Notes under the pieces: model-generated
What the model was told of the DNA's origin: nothing
Databases searched by the model: none
Seen by the model: the letters and a program-made list of their open reading frames with translations, nothing else
Shown here: positions 33,948 to 43,163 of the stretch, in pieces
Position numbering within the stretch: the first letter of the stretch is position 1
Layout of the letters: each line of letters starts with the position of its first letter
NCBI GenBank assembly: GCA_025056455.1
Contig: JANWVY010000015.1
Location: 1-45,838 of the forward strand
Direction: 5' to 3'
Source: Bryobacteraceae bacterium
Lineage (GTDB): Bacteria > Acidobacteriota > Terriglobia > Bryobacterales > Bryobacteraceae
DNA: 45,838 bases
Made by a program: the position numbers and the translations under genes

Positions 33948-36900
33948 TCAGAACAATAGCTTCAGCGCGAACTGAATCTGCCGCGGAGAAGTGGACTGGC
34001 TCGTCACTGTACCAAACTGCGGTACCCCAAGGAAGGCATTTGGCTGTCCGAAGTTCGGGCGATTGAACAAATTAAAGAATTCGGCCCGGAACTGGACACC
34101 TCTCGGATCTTTCCAAGAAAAGTTCTTCACGAGCGAAGTGTCAAGCGTCCAAAGGCCCGGACCCGGAACCGTGTTGACCCCAGCGTTACCCAAAGTAAAA
34201 GGCGGCGGTGCGACGAATGCATTGATGTTAAAGTAACGCTCGGCAGTGCGCTGTTGTCGGGGCAGTTGCGCCTTCTGCCCAGCGACCACGTTGGGGCGGG
34301 TGGCACGTCCGTTATTGGCGGTTGCATTAGCCAGCAGCACCGTGAATGGGAAGCCCGTTTGGGCCTGAAGTAAGCCGTTCCACTGCCACCCTCCGAGCAT
34401 CGCGCGAGCGGCGGCCGAGCCAAAACAGGAGCTTTTGGCCTGGCACAAGGGGATGGCATACAGGAAGTTGGCGACAAAGCGATGTCGAACGTCGTAGCCG
34501 GTGAGAGCCCGCTCGCTGACGTTCAAGAAATCCTGTGCCAGCTCGCCTTGAAATCCTTGTCGGCGGTACGAATTTCCGTCCGAGATCGCCTTGGCCCACG
34601 TATAGGAGGTCAGGAAAGAGAAATTGCCGCTAAGCCGGTGCTGAAGCTTTGCGTGCAAGGCGTGATAGTTGGCGCTGACGCGATTCACCTGGTTCTCAAT
34701 GGTGCCGGCAAGAACAAAGGATCCCACAACGGGGGCAGGGAGCAACGCCTGCACGCCTTGCACATCAGGAAGTATGAGCCGTTGGTGCGGACGGCGGGCA
34801 TCGAGACCACCTGGGGCTGGCGGCGCATCGTTATAGGCGTTCCGTGTGTCTAGTTTGTGACTGACTGAAGCCACGTAGGCGAGTTCTCCAGCCAGACGCG
34901 AGCCAAGCTGTCGCTGCATGGCGAGGTTCCACTGCATGGTGTACGGCGTACGGAGTTGTTCATCCACGCCAACGAACACTTGACGCAAAGCATTTCCACC
35001 AATCTGCGGCGGTACAGTAAAGCCGATGCCTAAGATTTGCGGCAAGAACTGGTCACTATCCTGAATGTCGCTGGCCACAAACGGGAGGTTAATCGAAGTC
35101 CGCCCGTAATGCTCGCCATCTTGTGCCCCGTAGAACAAACCTGCGCCTAGACGAACCACCCAAGAATCGCCCGACCGCGGTCGCCAAGCCAAACCGAAGC
35201 GAGGGGCGAAATTGTTGTAGTCGGATGAGGTCAGACCGCGGGGAACACCCTTCCTTCCGGCAAGTACGATCGGGACATCCACTTTGCCGTAGTCTTCTGG
35301 TCGCAAAGCGGTTAACGTGGGTATGTTTTTGAGGGAAACGTTCGAAAGGCGGTCGAACTTGTCATAGAAAGGAGACGTGAATTCGTAACGCAGGCCGAGA
35401 TTCAGCGTGAATTGCTGGTTAAGCTTGAAGTCATCTTGAAAATATCCGGCCCAAGCGTTTTGCCGGAGGTAGGCGTTGGCCGTCCCAATCGTTCGACGTT
35501 GTTGCACGGGAAGACCGAGCAGCATTGAAGCGAGCGCGTCGCCCGTGGTGTCCCCGGGTTGCGTGCCAGCAAAGCGATTGGTGAAATTCGCCGTGAAGCG
35601 GAAGTCGCCCCGTGGAGTGAAGATTTGAATGATGTTGAATTGAAAGTGTCGCAGCTCGCCGCCAAACCGCAAGTTATGTTTCCCTCGGTTCCAGGAAATG
35701 TTGTCCACCAAATGAAAGGTGTTGTTGCGCATCCGCATAGGAAGGAAAAAGTTGTCGTCCCCAATCGTGGTGTATCCCGGAACCGTGAAGGAGGGAATCC
35801 CCCACACCTGGGGACCGCCAAACTGTACTCCCGGAATTCCGAGCTCGCCAACGATGTCACGGCGGAAGGCGTTTTCAGACAGCCGCTCCAACCTCAAGCG
35901 GGCAAAACCGAAACGGGATTCACTAGCAAGCTGCGGGGAGAAGGTTTCCGTATACCCAAGCGTTGCATGAGCTGCCCGCACGGCGCTGACCGTTCCTGAG
36001 CCCGGTAAACCCGTGGGCACAAAGCCGGTTTCGTTGGAAAGACTGTAGCGCGCGAAGAGCAGGCTACGGTTGCGAACATAACGGTCGCCGCGAATGGTTC
36101 CCTGATTATTTCTCTGGCGCTGGTCTCGCGTATCGAGCAAGTTGTTGACTGCGCCGGAAAGATTCGCTGCTGGCACAAGCTCATTCAAGATGCGAGTGGC
36201 GATCCGGTCGAGCCGTGCCGTTGGAATGCGATTCGCAGGGAAAGGCTGACGGCTCTGGCGCCTCCCAGTTGCATCCTCAGGGTCAGGCCGGAGCGTGAAG
36301 GGGTCAAAGATCAGAGGAAATCCAGCAAAATCGCCAGCTCGAGGCCCGGACAGCGGTACGGTGCTTACACGGCTTTGCCCTTGTGTGCGCCGAAGGCCTT
36401 CGTAATTGAAAAAGAAAAACGTGGAGTCTTTGCGCAAGGGACCCCCTACGGCGAAGCCAAATTGATTCAACCGAAACGGAGGTAAGCGATTGGGGTTATG
36501 AAAGGGACGAGCGTCCAGCCGGTTGTTGCGCAAAAAATGATAGACCGATCCGCGCAGTTCATTCGTCCCGGACTTAGTAATAATGTTGATCTGGCCCGAA
36601 CTGGATCGTCCAAATTCGGCAGAGTAGTTGCTGGTTTCGACCTTGAACTCTTGGATCGCCTCAACAGAAGGACTTAAGACGTAGGCGTTAACATCGCCAT
36701 CTGTGTTTGTTGTTCCATCCAAGAGAAAATTGTTATTCTGCGCCCGGCCGCCAGAGACGCTGAGGCTCGAGTCTTGACCGGGGCGCTGGAACAAAGAGGT
36801 TGTGCCGGCCTGTGGTCCTCCGTTTCCCCGCGTCACACCTGGAACCAGCAAGGCGAGCTCTAGAAATTGCCGGCCATTCAGCGGCAAATCCAGAATTTCC

Positions 36901-37307
36901 TTGGAGCCGATGACCTGACCCAGAGTAGCAGTGTCGGTGTTTAGCATCGGGAGAACATCGGTGATTTCGACTCGCTGATCCAGTGCACCCAGCTCCATGT
37001 TGATATCAACGCGCGCCGTCTGGTTCACCATGAGCGTGATCTGCTGGATGGACTGCATCCGAAAACCTGCGGCGCGCGACGTCAACGAATACCCCCCTGG
37101 AGGCAAAAATGAAAACCGGTACTCACCGTTTGTGTCCGTTACCGTTTCGCGTTTGGCCTGGGTTGCGAGGTTCTGAAGTTCGATGCGCACGTTCGCAATT
37201 TGCGCGCCGGTCGGATCCCTCACGGTTCCAAGAAGTGTGGCGGTGAAGGTTTGAGCGTGAAGAGCTTGACAAACCAAGATGAAGACGAACAACCCTGGGG
37301 TCGGCAT
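33948..37307 (-). CDS. TonB-dependent receptor, Oar-like, with N-terminal carboxypeptidase-regulatory domain
   Basis: 1119 residues. A short signal peptide (FVFILVCQALHAQ) is followed by a carboxypeptidase-regulatory-like beta-sandwich (about 20-100: GTVRDPTGAQIANVRIELQN, DTNGEYRFSFLPPGGYSL). A plug domain comes next (about 125-240: DLPLNGRQFLELALLVPG, FLLDGTTNTDGDVNAYVLSP, EFGRSSSGQINIITKSGTN), then a barrel of some 850 residues that ends in Phe (QIQFALKLLF), the BAM-recognition residue. Such giant receptors are expanded in Acidobacteria and probably import sugars or siderophore-like ligands. No SusD partner or ligand clue is nearby. The ATG has GAGGGTG a few bases upstream. It is convergent with the LolC/E gene. 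Confidence 0.93.
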   Translation of the reverse strand: MPTPGLFVFILVCQALHAQTFTATLLGTVRDPTGAQIANVRIELQNLATQAKRETVTDTNGEYRFSFLPPGGYSLTSRAAGFRMQSIQQITLMVNQTARVDINMELGALDQRVEITDVLPMLNTDTATLGQVIGSKEILDLPLNGRQFLELALLVPGVTRGNGGPQAGTTSLFQRPGQDSSLSVSGGRAQNNNFLLDGTTNTDGDVNAYVLSPSVEAIQEFKVETSNYSAEFGRSSSGQINIITKSGTNELRGSVYHFLRNNRLDARPFHNPNRLPPFRLNQFGFAVGGPLRKDSTFFFFNYEGLRRTQGQSRVSTVPLSGPRAGDFAGFPLIFDPFTLRPDPEDATGRRQSRQPFPANRIPTARLDRIATRILNELVPAANLSGAVNNLLDTRDQRQRNNQGTIRGDRYVRNRSLLFARYSLSNETGFVPTGLPGSGTVSAVRAAHATLGYTETFSPQLASESRFGFARLRLERLSENAFRRDIVGELGIPGVQFGGPQVWGIPSFTVPGYTTIGDDNFFLPMRMRNNTFHLVDNISWNRGKHNLRFGGELRHFQFNIIQIFTPRGDFRFTANFTNRFAGTQPGDTTGDALASMLLGLPVQQRRTIGTANAYLRQNAWAGYFQDDFKLNQQFTLNLGLRYEFTSPFYDKFDRLSNVSLKNIPTLTALRPEDYGKVDVPIVLAGRKGVPRGLTSSDYNNFAPRFGLAWRPRSGDSWVVRLGAGLFYGAQDGEHYGRTSINLPFVASDIQDSDQFLPQILGIGFTVPPQIGGNALRQVFVGVDEQLRTPYTMQWNLAMQRQLGSRLAGELAYVASVSHKLDTRNAYNDAPPAPGGLDARRPHQRLILPDVQGVQALLPAPVVGSFVLAGTIENQVNRVSANYHALHAKLQHRLSGNFSFLTSYTWAKAISDGNSYRRQGFQGELAQDFLNVSERALTGYDVRHRFVANFLYAIPLCQAKSSCFGSAAARAMLGGWQWNGLLQAQTGFPFTVLLANATANNGRATRPNVVAGQKAQLPRQQRTAERYFNINAFVAPPPFTLGNAGVNTVPGPGLWTLDTSLVKNFSWKDPRGVQFRAEFFNLFNRPNFGQPNAFLGVPQFGTVTSQSTSPRQIQFALKLLF

Positions 37308-37391
37308 ATGGCACCCTCAGCCTAGACCGGCGAGGTTGCCGAGTCGTGACAGGAGGGTGACAGCACCGCAAAAGGAGCGGGGGAAATTTCC

Positions 37392-37994
37392 TCACAAAAG
37401 CTGTTCCAAGGTTTCGATCAGGAAATCGCGCGTCAGGGGGCCCGAGCTTCGCGTGCGCGGATTATAGTAGCGCCAGTGATCGCCGGCGCCGTCCAGGCAA
37501 TAGAAGATCTGCTGCTCAAAAACTTCTTGCCGGTCGAGTAGCTCTGGATTGAACGAGCAAATCCGCCCCTCGAGAATGTACGGGATTCGAAAGTGTTCCG
37601 TGGAGGCTTTGCTCTCTTTGGCTTGAAAGGTGATTTGAATGATACGGCCACTGGCGTTGATCTGAAAGAGTGCGCCAGGCCGGCTATACAGCTCGGATGT
37701 CGGAGAGTTTGGAGGCGTGAATTCGACCTTCATTTGCGAGAGCAGGTTGTTCAGGGAAGTAACAAAGTCGGCACACAGTTGGTGCAATTGCTGGGCTGCT
37801 TCGAGTTGCTTGCGTTCAATCTCCTGGGCCTGCGCGAGGCGTTCTGCGTCTTTGGCTGGAATGGCGTCTAGCTTACGGGCCAAGCGTTGCAGGCGCTGAT
37901 CAGCCAGCACAGCCGCTTTGGTCTTCCCGCTCGCCGCTTGGACGTTGCGCTTAGAGGCCAACGCCTTGCGGGGTTTCGGCCACAGCCACGGCAT
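37392..37994 (-). CDS. Hypothetical coiled-coil protein downstream of ispG
   Basis: 200 residues, no family recognised. Residues 25-90 are strongly charged and helical ([40 protein letters not shown]), likely a coiled coil. The rest is beta-rich ([40 protein letters not shown]) and ends with a [19 protein letters not shown] tail. No signal peptide, so probably cytoplasmic. The predicted start overlaps the end of ispG by 44 bases. A GTG at 37910 would give a shorter form, but its ribosome site is not better. The overlap suggests co-expression with ispG; function unknown. Confidence 0.6.
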   Translation of the reverse strand: MPWLWPKPRKALASKRNVQAASGKTKAAVLADQRLQRLARKLDAIPAKDAERLAQAQEIERKQLEAAQQLHQLCADFVTSLNNLLSQMKVEFTPPNSPTSELYSRPGALFQINASGRIIQITFQAKESKASTEHFRIPYILEGRICSFNPELLDRQEVFEQQIFYCLDGAGDHWRYYNPRTRSSGPLTRDFLIETLEQLL

Positions 37995-39255
37995 ACTTGC
38001 GCTCTACATAGTCATTGAGAATCTGAATAAACTCCGCAACGATGTGATCCCCGCGCAAAGTTTTTAACAGTCTGCCATCGACGTAGACCGGCGCCACGGG
38101 CTCTTCAAACGTGCCCGGCAGAGAGATGCCTAGGTTGGCATGCTTGGATTCGCCCGGCCCATTCACCACACACCCCATGACCGCGACTTTCAATTCTTCG
38201 ACGCCGGCATACCGCGTCTTCCACACCGGCATTTGCTGGCGGAGATAGGTCTGGATCTGGTCGGCCATTTCCTGGAAAAAAGTGGAGGTGGTGCGCCCGC
38301 ACCCAGGACACGCAGTGACTTGCGGGGTGAAGTTTCGCAATCCCAAAGACTGGAGGATCTGCTGGCAAACAAATACCTCCTCTGTGCGGTCACCGTTGGG
38401 CAACGGAGTGAGGGAAGCGCGAATGGTGTCGCCAATTCCCTCTTGCAGCAGAATCGAGAGGGCTGCGGTTGTGGCGACAATACCCTTCACGCCGAGGCCA
38501 GCCTCGGTCAGACCAAGATGGAGGGCGTATTCACACTCTGCCGCGAGCTTACGGTAGACCTGGATGAGATCTGGCACGCTCGAGACTTTGGCGCTGAGCA
38601 CGATCCGGTTCGGTGCAAGCCCATAGGATTCGGCAGTTTTAGCGGAATTGAGGGCGCTCGCCACAATGGCGTCAATCATCACCTCTTGGGAGCTGCGTGG
38701 TTGCTCCAATCGCGCGTTTTCATCCATCATCCGGGTCAACAGCGCCTGGTCGAGTGAGCCCCAGTTCACACCAATCCGTACGGGGCGGTCAAACTCGAGC
38801 GCCGCCTCAATCATGGTGCGGAAATTCTCGTCGTGCTTTTTGCCAATGTTCACATTGCCAGGATTGATGCGGTATTTGGCTAAAGCCCGGGCGCAATCCG
38901 GGTATTTGCGCAGCAAAATATGGCCGTTATAGTGAAAGTCGCCGACAATCGGAACCCGGACTCCAAATTGATCCAAGGTCTCAACAATTTTTGGAACGGC
39001 TCGCGCGGCTTCCTCCGTATTGACCGTAACACGCACAATCTCTGAGCCAGCGCGAGCAAGCTCCATCACCTGGTTGACGGTAGCTGCGACGTCAGCTGTG
39101 TCCGTGTTAGTCATCGATTGAACGACAATGGGGTGCTCGCCTCCAATCCAAACCCCACCCACGTTGACCGGCACCGACTTGCGGCGCTGAATTGCTGGCA
39201 TAGAGACTCCTCGGTACCCCTTCATTCTAGCAGTCTGAGTCTCTTCCGCTGCCAT
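37951..39255 (-). CDS. ispG: 4-hydroxy-3-methylbut-2-enyl diphosphate synthase
   Basis: 434 residues. Converts MEcPP to HMBPP in the MEP isoprenoid pathway using a [4Fe-4S] cluster. The TIM-barrel part holds [48 protein letters not shown] and [16 protein letters not shown]. The cluster domain supplies Cys ligands in [13 protein letters not shown] and [23 protein letters not shown] 39255 opens the frame; an internal ATG ([16 protein letters not shown], residue 11 or 19) could be the true start, since conservation begins at about residue 23. It lies upstream of the unknown coiled-coil gene and is divergent from the exosortase. Confidence 0.95.
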   Translation of the reverse strand: MAAEETQTARMKGYRGVSMPAIQRRKSVPVNVGGVWIGGEHPIVVQSMTNTDTADVAATVNQVMELARAGSEIVRVTVNTEEAARAVPKIVETLDQFGVRVPIVGDFHYNGHILLRKYPDCARALAKYRINPGNVNIGKKHDENFRTMIEAALEFDRPVRIGVNWGSLDQALLTRMMDENARLEQPRSSQEVMIDAIVASALNSAKTAESYGLAPNRIVLSAKVSSVPDLIQVYRKLAAECEYALHLGLTEAGLGVKGIVATTAALSILLQEGIGDTIRASLTPLPNGDRTEEVFVCQQILQSLGLRNFTPQVTACPGCGRTTSTFFQEMADQIQTYLRQQMPVWKTRYAGVEELKVAVMGCVVNGPGESKHANLGISLPGTFEEPVAPVYVDGRLLKTLRGDHIVAEFIQILNDYVERKYAVAVAETPQGVGL

Positions 39256-39341
39256 TCTTGAGAGCTGTTTTCAGCTGTTTTCTTGCTCCTGTTTCAGGTT
39301 GCTTTCAAGTTGTGTGAACCGGGCAGCTATGATTTACTAGG

Positions 39342-40268
39342 GTGGAGACGCGTCGAATGCAGCTTCAGGAGGGCATGCTGCCCCAAACCAAGCCCGTTTC
39401 TCCTGCCGAAGAGTCTACCTTTCCCTTTTCGCCAGCAGCCTTGAGCTGGTTTCTACTTCTGCTCATCCTCTGCTATGCGCCCATCTTGGTGCGGCTGGTT
39501 AATCAGTGGGCAACCGACGAAGATATGGGACATGGCTTCTTTGTTCCCATCGTGGCCGGTTACATCGCTTGGCAGAAGCGAGAGCAGCTACGCCAGGCGC
39601 AACTCGTTGGCAGCAGCACGGGCTACTTCTTTTTAGCCATAGGGGCCGCGCTGTCCATTCTCGGAACTTTAGCCGCTGAGCTGTTCACCACCCGCATTGC
39701 CTTCCTTTCTTCCATCCTGGGATGTGTTTTGGTGTTAGGCGGATGGAAAGCAGTGCGAATTCTTCTCTTCCCGCTGTTTCTGCTGCTTTTTATGGTTCCC
39801 ATTCCGGCCATTCTGTACAACCGCATCACCTTCCCCCTGCAGCTCATCGCCAGCCAGGTAGCGGAAGTTGTTCTAGAAATTTTAGGAGTGCCGGTTTTGC
39901 GCGAAGGCAACGTCTTGGAGTTGCCGAGTCAGAAGCTTTCCGTGGTAGAGGCCTGTAGCGGGATCCGTTCGCTGCTGTCGCTTTCTTTTCTGTCGTTGGT
40001 TTACGGTTATTTCTTCGATTCCAGGGTGTGGATGCGTGGGGTGTTGTTCGTGTTGACAGGGCCTATCGCGATTGTCGCAAACGCTTGCCGGGTTACCTTA
40101 ACTGGCCTACTCAGCGAGGTGAATCCCGAATACGCCCGGGGCGTCTATCACAGCATGTCTGGCTGGGCAGTATTCGTGGTCGCTTTCGTCATGCTCTTTG
40201 TGACCCACAAATTTGTCGACCTGGTGAGCCGGACGGTTCAAGCGCCGGCCACTGCACCCCATGCCTAA
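39342..40268 (+). CDS. Exosortase (archaeosortase/exosortase family)
   Basis: 308 residues with about eight transmembrane helices. It is a transpeptidase-like membrane protein that processes PEP-CTERM-type tails. The three catalytic residues are visible: C205 in VVEACSGIRSLLSL, R250 in IVANACRVTLTGLL, and H270 in VYHSMSGWAVF. The N-terminal DEDMGHGFFVPIVAGYIAW block is typical of EpsH/XrtA-like enzymes. It is followed after 200 bases by an EpsI gene, a common split arrangement. I see no PEP-CTERM protein in the window, so its substrates are elsewhere. Confidence 0.92.
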   Translation: METRRMQLQEGMLPQTKPVSPAEESTFPFSPAALSWFLLLLILCYAPILVRLVNQWATDEDMGHGFFVPIVAGYIAWQKREQLRQAQLVGSSTGYFFLAIGAALSILGTLAAELFTTRIAFLSSILGCVLVLGGWKAVRILLFPLFLLLFMVPIPAILYNRITFPLQLIASQVAEVVLEILGVPVLREGNVLELPSQKLSVVEACSGIRSLLSLSFLSLVYGYFFDSRVWMRGVLFVLTGPIAIVANACRVTLTGLLSEVNPEYARGVYHSMSGWAVFVVAFVMLFVTHKFVDLVSRTVQAPATAPHA

Positions 40269-40467
40269 CGGCAAGAGAAGACACCTGGGTGGACTTTGCC
40301 GCAAGTGAAGGGAAAACACTCGACAGCAAGTCAAGGCAATGTCAAGGCAAGCGAGGATCAGAGACGAATCTTTACAAGGAGGCCCGGCCGCGGGAGAGTT
40401 GAAGGGAGTTTCCCAGCGAACGGAGGCTGTGCTTGAAACCCGATCAAGCCAAGAAGGATACCTTGCC
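40269..40467 (+). other. 200-base spacer between exosortase and EpsI genes
   Basis: Contains no gene apart from the possible EpsI extension. A short near-tandem repeat (GTCAAGGCAA twice) lies near 40330-40352, and an AAGGAGG at about 40376-40382 lacks a start codon at the right distance. I recognise no riboswitch. Confidence 0.3.
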
Positions 40468-41127
40468 ATGCTGAAGCTTTTTTCTTCCCCGCCAGCGCGG
40501 GCCCTTACCGTGTTTCTGGTTTTACAGGCGGTCGCTTTTTACGCGCTGGGCCGGTCAGAACCAGTGCGCCAAATCAATCCCCTGACCACCTTTCCACAGG
40601 ATCTTGGCGATTGGAAGATGGTGCAAGAAGGCGTGGTGGAAAAGGAAGTCATGGAAGTTTTGAAAGCCGACGATGTCGTTACCCGGTGGTATGGAAGCCG
40701 GAGACACGGGGCTCTGGCCAGCCTTTTCATTGCTTATTTTGCGACGCAGCGCAGCGGCAAAGCCCCTCACTCGCCGAAAAACTGTCTGCCGGGGAATGGA
40801 TGGGTGCCAGTGGTGAGTGATCAAATCCAGATCCGTGTTCCGGGCCGCGAGAGCAAGCTAGAGGCAAACCGTTACATTGTGGCTCGAGGTAACGACAAGT
40901 CGCTGGTAATCTACTGGTATCATACCCGTCACCGCACAATCGCGAGCGAATATCATGCGAAAATTTTCACCGCGCTCGATGCCATCCGCTACAACCGTTC
41001 CGATACGGCCGTGGTCAAAGTGACGATCCCCCTACGCAGCGACCAGACACAAGAACAAGTGACTGAGATTGCGGAAGATTTTATCCGGAGTTTCTACCCG
41101 CAACTGGAGCCGTTTTTCCCGGCCTGA
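40468..41127 (+). CDS. EpsI domain protein (exosortase-associated)
   Basis: 219 residues. One N-terminal transmembrane/signal segment (RALTVFLVLQAVAFYALG) is followed by an EpsI (DUF3485) domain: PLTTFPQDLGDWKMVQEGVV, YFATQRSGKAPHSPKNCLPG with the conserved Cys and Gly-Asn-Gly-Trp after it, and LVIYWYHTRHRTIASEY. EpsI proteins accompany exosortases in exopolysaccharide-linked loci; their molecular role is not settled. ATG 40468 is chosen because AAGAAGG lies upstream and the membrane segment follows directly. The open frame reaches 40339, but that extension is low in hydrophobic residues. Confidence 0.88.
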   Translation: MLKLFSSPPARALTVFLVLQAVAFYALGRSEPVRQINPLTTFPQDLGDWKMVQEGVVEKEVMEVLKADDVVTRWYGSRRHGALASLFIAYFATQRSGKAPHSPKNCLPGNGWVPVVSDQIQIRVPGRESKLEANRYIVARGNDKSLVIYWYHTRHRTIASEYHAKIFTALDAIRYNRSDTAVVKVTIPLRSDQTQEQVTEIAEDFIRSFYPQLEPFFPA

Positions 41128-41168
41128 ACGGCCAGTCCTCCCCGTGGTTTGTGACGGTTGAGTTGCGA

Positions 41169-41197
41169 TTGAGCGGATGTCCCGCATCTGCTATGCT
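41169..41197 (+). promoter_or_regulatory. Probable sigma-70 promoter for yebC-ruvC
   Basis: -35 TTGAGC (41169-41174), a 17-base spacer, and -10 TATGCT (41192-41197), about 50 bases before the yebC ATG. The spacing is ideal and the hexamers match the consensus at four of six positions each. Confidence 0.5.
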
Positions 41198-41248
41198 GAT
41201 GGGGAGTTATCCTGCCCATCAAACGGAATTTTCTGAGTCGAGGTTTGC

Positions 41249-41995
41249 ATGTCAGGCCATTCTAAATGGCACACAATCAAGCACAAAAAAGCTGCCCTGG
41301 ATGCCAAGCGTGGAAAAATCTTCACGCGTCTGATCAAAGAAATCGTCATTGCAGCGCGCATCGGAGGGGGCGATCCCAGCTCGAATTCTCGTTTGCGTAC
41401 GGCGATTGCAGCGGCTAAGGCCGTGTCGATGCCTGCTGACAATATCAAACGCGCCATCATGCGTGGCACGGGCGAATTGGAAGGCGCTGAAATTGAAGAG
41501 GTGACGTTCGAAGGATACGGGCCCGGCGGAGCGGCAGTGATCGTGGAAGCTGCCACCGACAACCGGAATCGTACAGTTTCCGAAATCCGCCACGTCTTTG
41601 CCAAGCAAGGCGGCAACATGGGCGAGGTCGGTAGCGTAACCTGGATGTTTGATCGCAAGGGGCGTATTGTCATTGAAAAAGACAAAGCCGATGAAGAAAC
41701 TCTGATGAATCTCGTTCTGGAGGCTGGAGCCGAGGACTTGCGTGGCGATGGCCACTGGGAAATCATCTCGGCGCCCGAAGCTCATCACCAAGTGCTCGAA
41801 GCGATCGAAAAGGCGGGCATCCCAACCGTTGAAGCATCGATTGCGATGATTCCAAAAAGCCTAATCAAGTTGGAAGGCAAAAACGCCGTGGCCATGATGA
41901 AGCTGTACGACGCTCTCGAAGACCACGACGATGTCCAGCACGTCTATTCGAATTTCGACATCGACGAAAAGGAGCTGGAGGCGCTCGCCAGCTAG
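41249..41995 (+). CDS. yebC: YebC/PmpR family regulator (TACO1-like)
   Basis: 248 residues, standard length. The N-terminus [20 protein letters not shown] is diagnostic. Other blocks are [59 protein letters not shown] and [20 protein letters not shown]. Family members act as DNA-binding regulators or help ribosomes pass difficult sequences, such as proline stretches. The next gene, ruvC, starts 17 bases later, a common bacterial pairing. Confidence 0.95.
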   Translation: MSGHSKWHTIKHKKAALDAKRGKIFTRLIKEIVIAARIGGGDPSSNSRLRTAIAAAKAVSMPADNIKRAIMRGTGELEGAEIEEVTFEGYGPGGAAVIVEAATDNRNRTVSEIRHVFAKQGGNMGEVGSVTWMFDRKGRIVIEKDKADEETLMNLVLEAGAEDLRGDGHWEIISAPEAHHQVLEAIEKAGIPTVEASIAMIPKSLIKLEGKNAVAMMKLYDALEDHDDVQHVYSNFDIDEKELEALAS

Positions 41996-42012
41996 AGCGC
42001 GCCGCGTTGCCC

Positions 42013-42504
42013 ATGCGGATCTTAGGGATCGATTGCGGAGGAGAGTCGACAGGCTACGGGGTAATCGATTCCGACGGCCGGCAACATCAGCTGGTTGCTT
42101 CTGGCGTGATTCGCACCAAGGCGCGTACGGAATTGAGCACGCGGTTGGTTGAAATCGGGCACGGCTTACAGGGAGTGATCGAGCAACACCGCCCGGACTG
42201 CGCCGCTGTGGAAGAAGTGTTCTGTTCAGCCAACGCGAGATCCGCGCTCGTTTTATCCCATGTGCGAGGCGTTGTCTTGTTCCTGCTGGCACAGGCTGGG
42301 TTGCCCGTGGGCGAGTATTCGCCTCTTGAGGTGAAGACGAGCGTGGTTGGGTATGGCCGGGCGGAAAAGAGGCAAGTTCAGTTTATGGTGCAATCCATCC
42401 TCGGATTGCCCCAGACCATTGGATCGGAAGATGCTGCGGATGCGGTGGCGGTGGCAATTTGCCATGCTCATCACGCCGCGAACCGCAAGCTGGTAGGGGC
42501 TTGC
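42013..42504 (+). CDS. ruvC: Holliday junction endonuclease RuvC
   Basis: 164 residues from ATG 42013 (stop TGA at 42505-42507). Cuts Holliday junctions with RuvAB. Acidic catalytic residues are D7 (ILGIDCGG), E68 (AAVEEVF), and D140 and D143 ([14 protein letters not shown]), all in the expected places. Motif I reads GIDCGG where most RuvCs have GIDPG, a Pro-to-Cys change next to the first Asp. The TTG at 42007 gives a slightly longer alternative. ruvA and ruvB do not follow; the next gene overlaps the stop by one base (TGATG) and encodes an unrelated secreted protein. Confidence 0.94.
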
Positions 42505-42506
42505 TG

Positions 42507-43148
42507 ATGAATCGGGGATGCTTGGTTCTGGGTTTTTTTACTCTCTATCTTGCTGTCGCGCCGGGCGCTGAGCCTCAGCCCCGCATCTTCTATTCGAAAA
42601 GCTTCCCGGGTTCGACGCCTGCCTATGTGCAGATCACCGTGGATCGAACCGGGCGCGTCGAATACCGCGAGGCGGCCGACGACAACGATCCGTATGTAAG
42701 CAAGCTGAGTCCGAGCGAGGTGAACGAAATGTTTGCTCTGGCGGAAAAGCTCGACTGGTTTCGAAAGCCGCTAGAATCCGGGCTCAAAGTTGCCAAAATG
42801 GGCGAAAAAACCTTCCGCATGGAAAATCACGATCCGGCGGGGGAAGTGAAATTCAATTTCACGCTCGATGAAAACGGGAAGTTGCTCCACGATTGGTTTG
42901 AGCGCCTCACCGAAAGCGCAATCATCCGCGCGGCGCTCGAGCGCACGGTGCGGTTTGACAAGCTCGGTGTCAACAAAGTGCTTCTGCAACTGGAATCGCT
43001 GTATGATCGCAAGCGGTTACTCGGTTTAGAGCAGTATTTGCCGATGCTGGACCGGGTGGCGAAAAACGAAAGCTACCTCCACATGGCGCGGGAGCGCGCG
43101 GCGGGTTTGGCGGAAGCATTCCGCGCGGCCACGGCCAAATCGGAATAG
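42507..43148 (+). CDS. Hypothetical secreted protein between ruvC and tlpA-like gene
   Basis: 213 residues. It begins with a signal peptide (MNRGCLVLGFFTLYLAVAPGAE). The Cys at residue 5 precedes the hydrophobic core, so lipidation is unlikely. The mature part has a beta-rich first half (YVQITVDRTGRVEYREAADD; KTFRMENHDPAGEVKFNFTL) and a helical second half (ALERTVRFDKLGVNKVLLQL; LPMLDRVAKNESYLHMARER). No family recognised. The start overlaps the ruvC stop by one base, and the next gene follows 15 bases later, so it is co-transcribed with a periplasmic thioredoxin-like protein. Confidence 0.75.
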   Translation: MNRGCLVLGFFTLYLAVAPGAEPQPRIFYSKSFPGSTPAYVQITVDRTGRVEYREAADDNDPYVSKLSPSEVNEMFALAEKLDWFRKPLESGLKVAKMGEKTFRMENHDPAGEVKFNFTLDENGKLLHDWFERLTESAIIRAALERTVRFDKLGVNKVLLQLESLYDRKRLLGLEQYLPMLDRVAKNESYLHMARERAAGLAEAFRAATAKSE

Positions 43149-43163
43149 GTCTGAAAAGCACCG

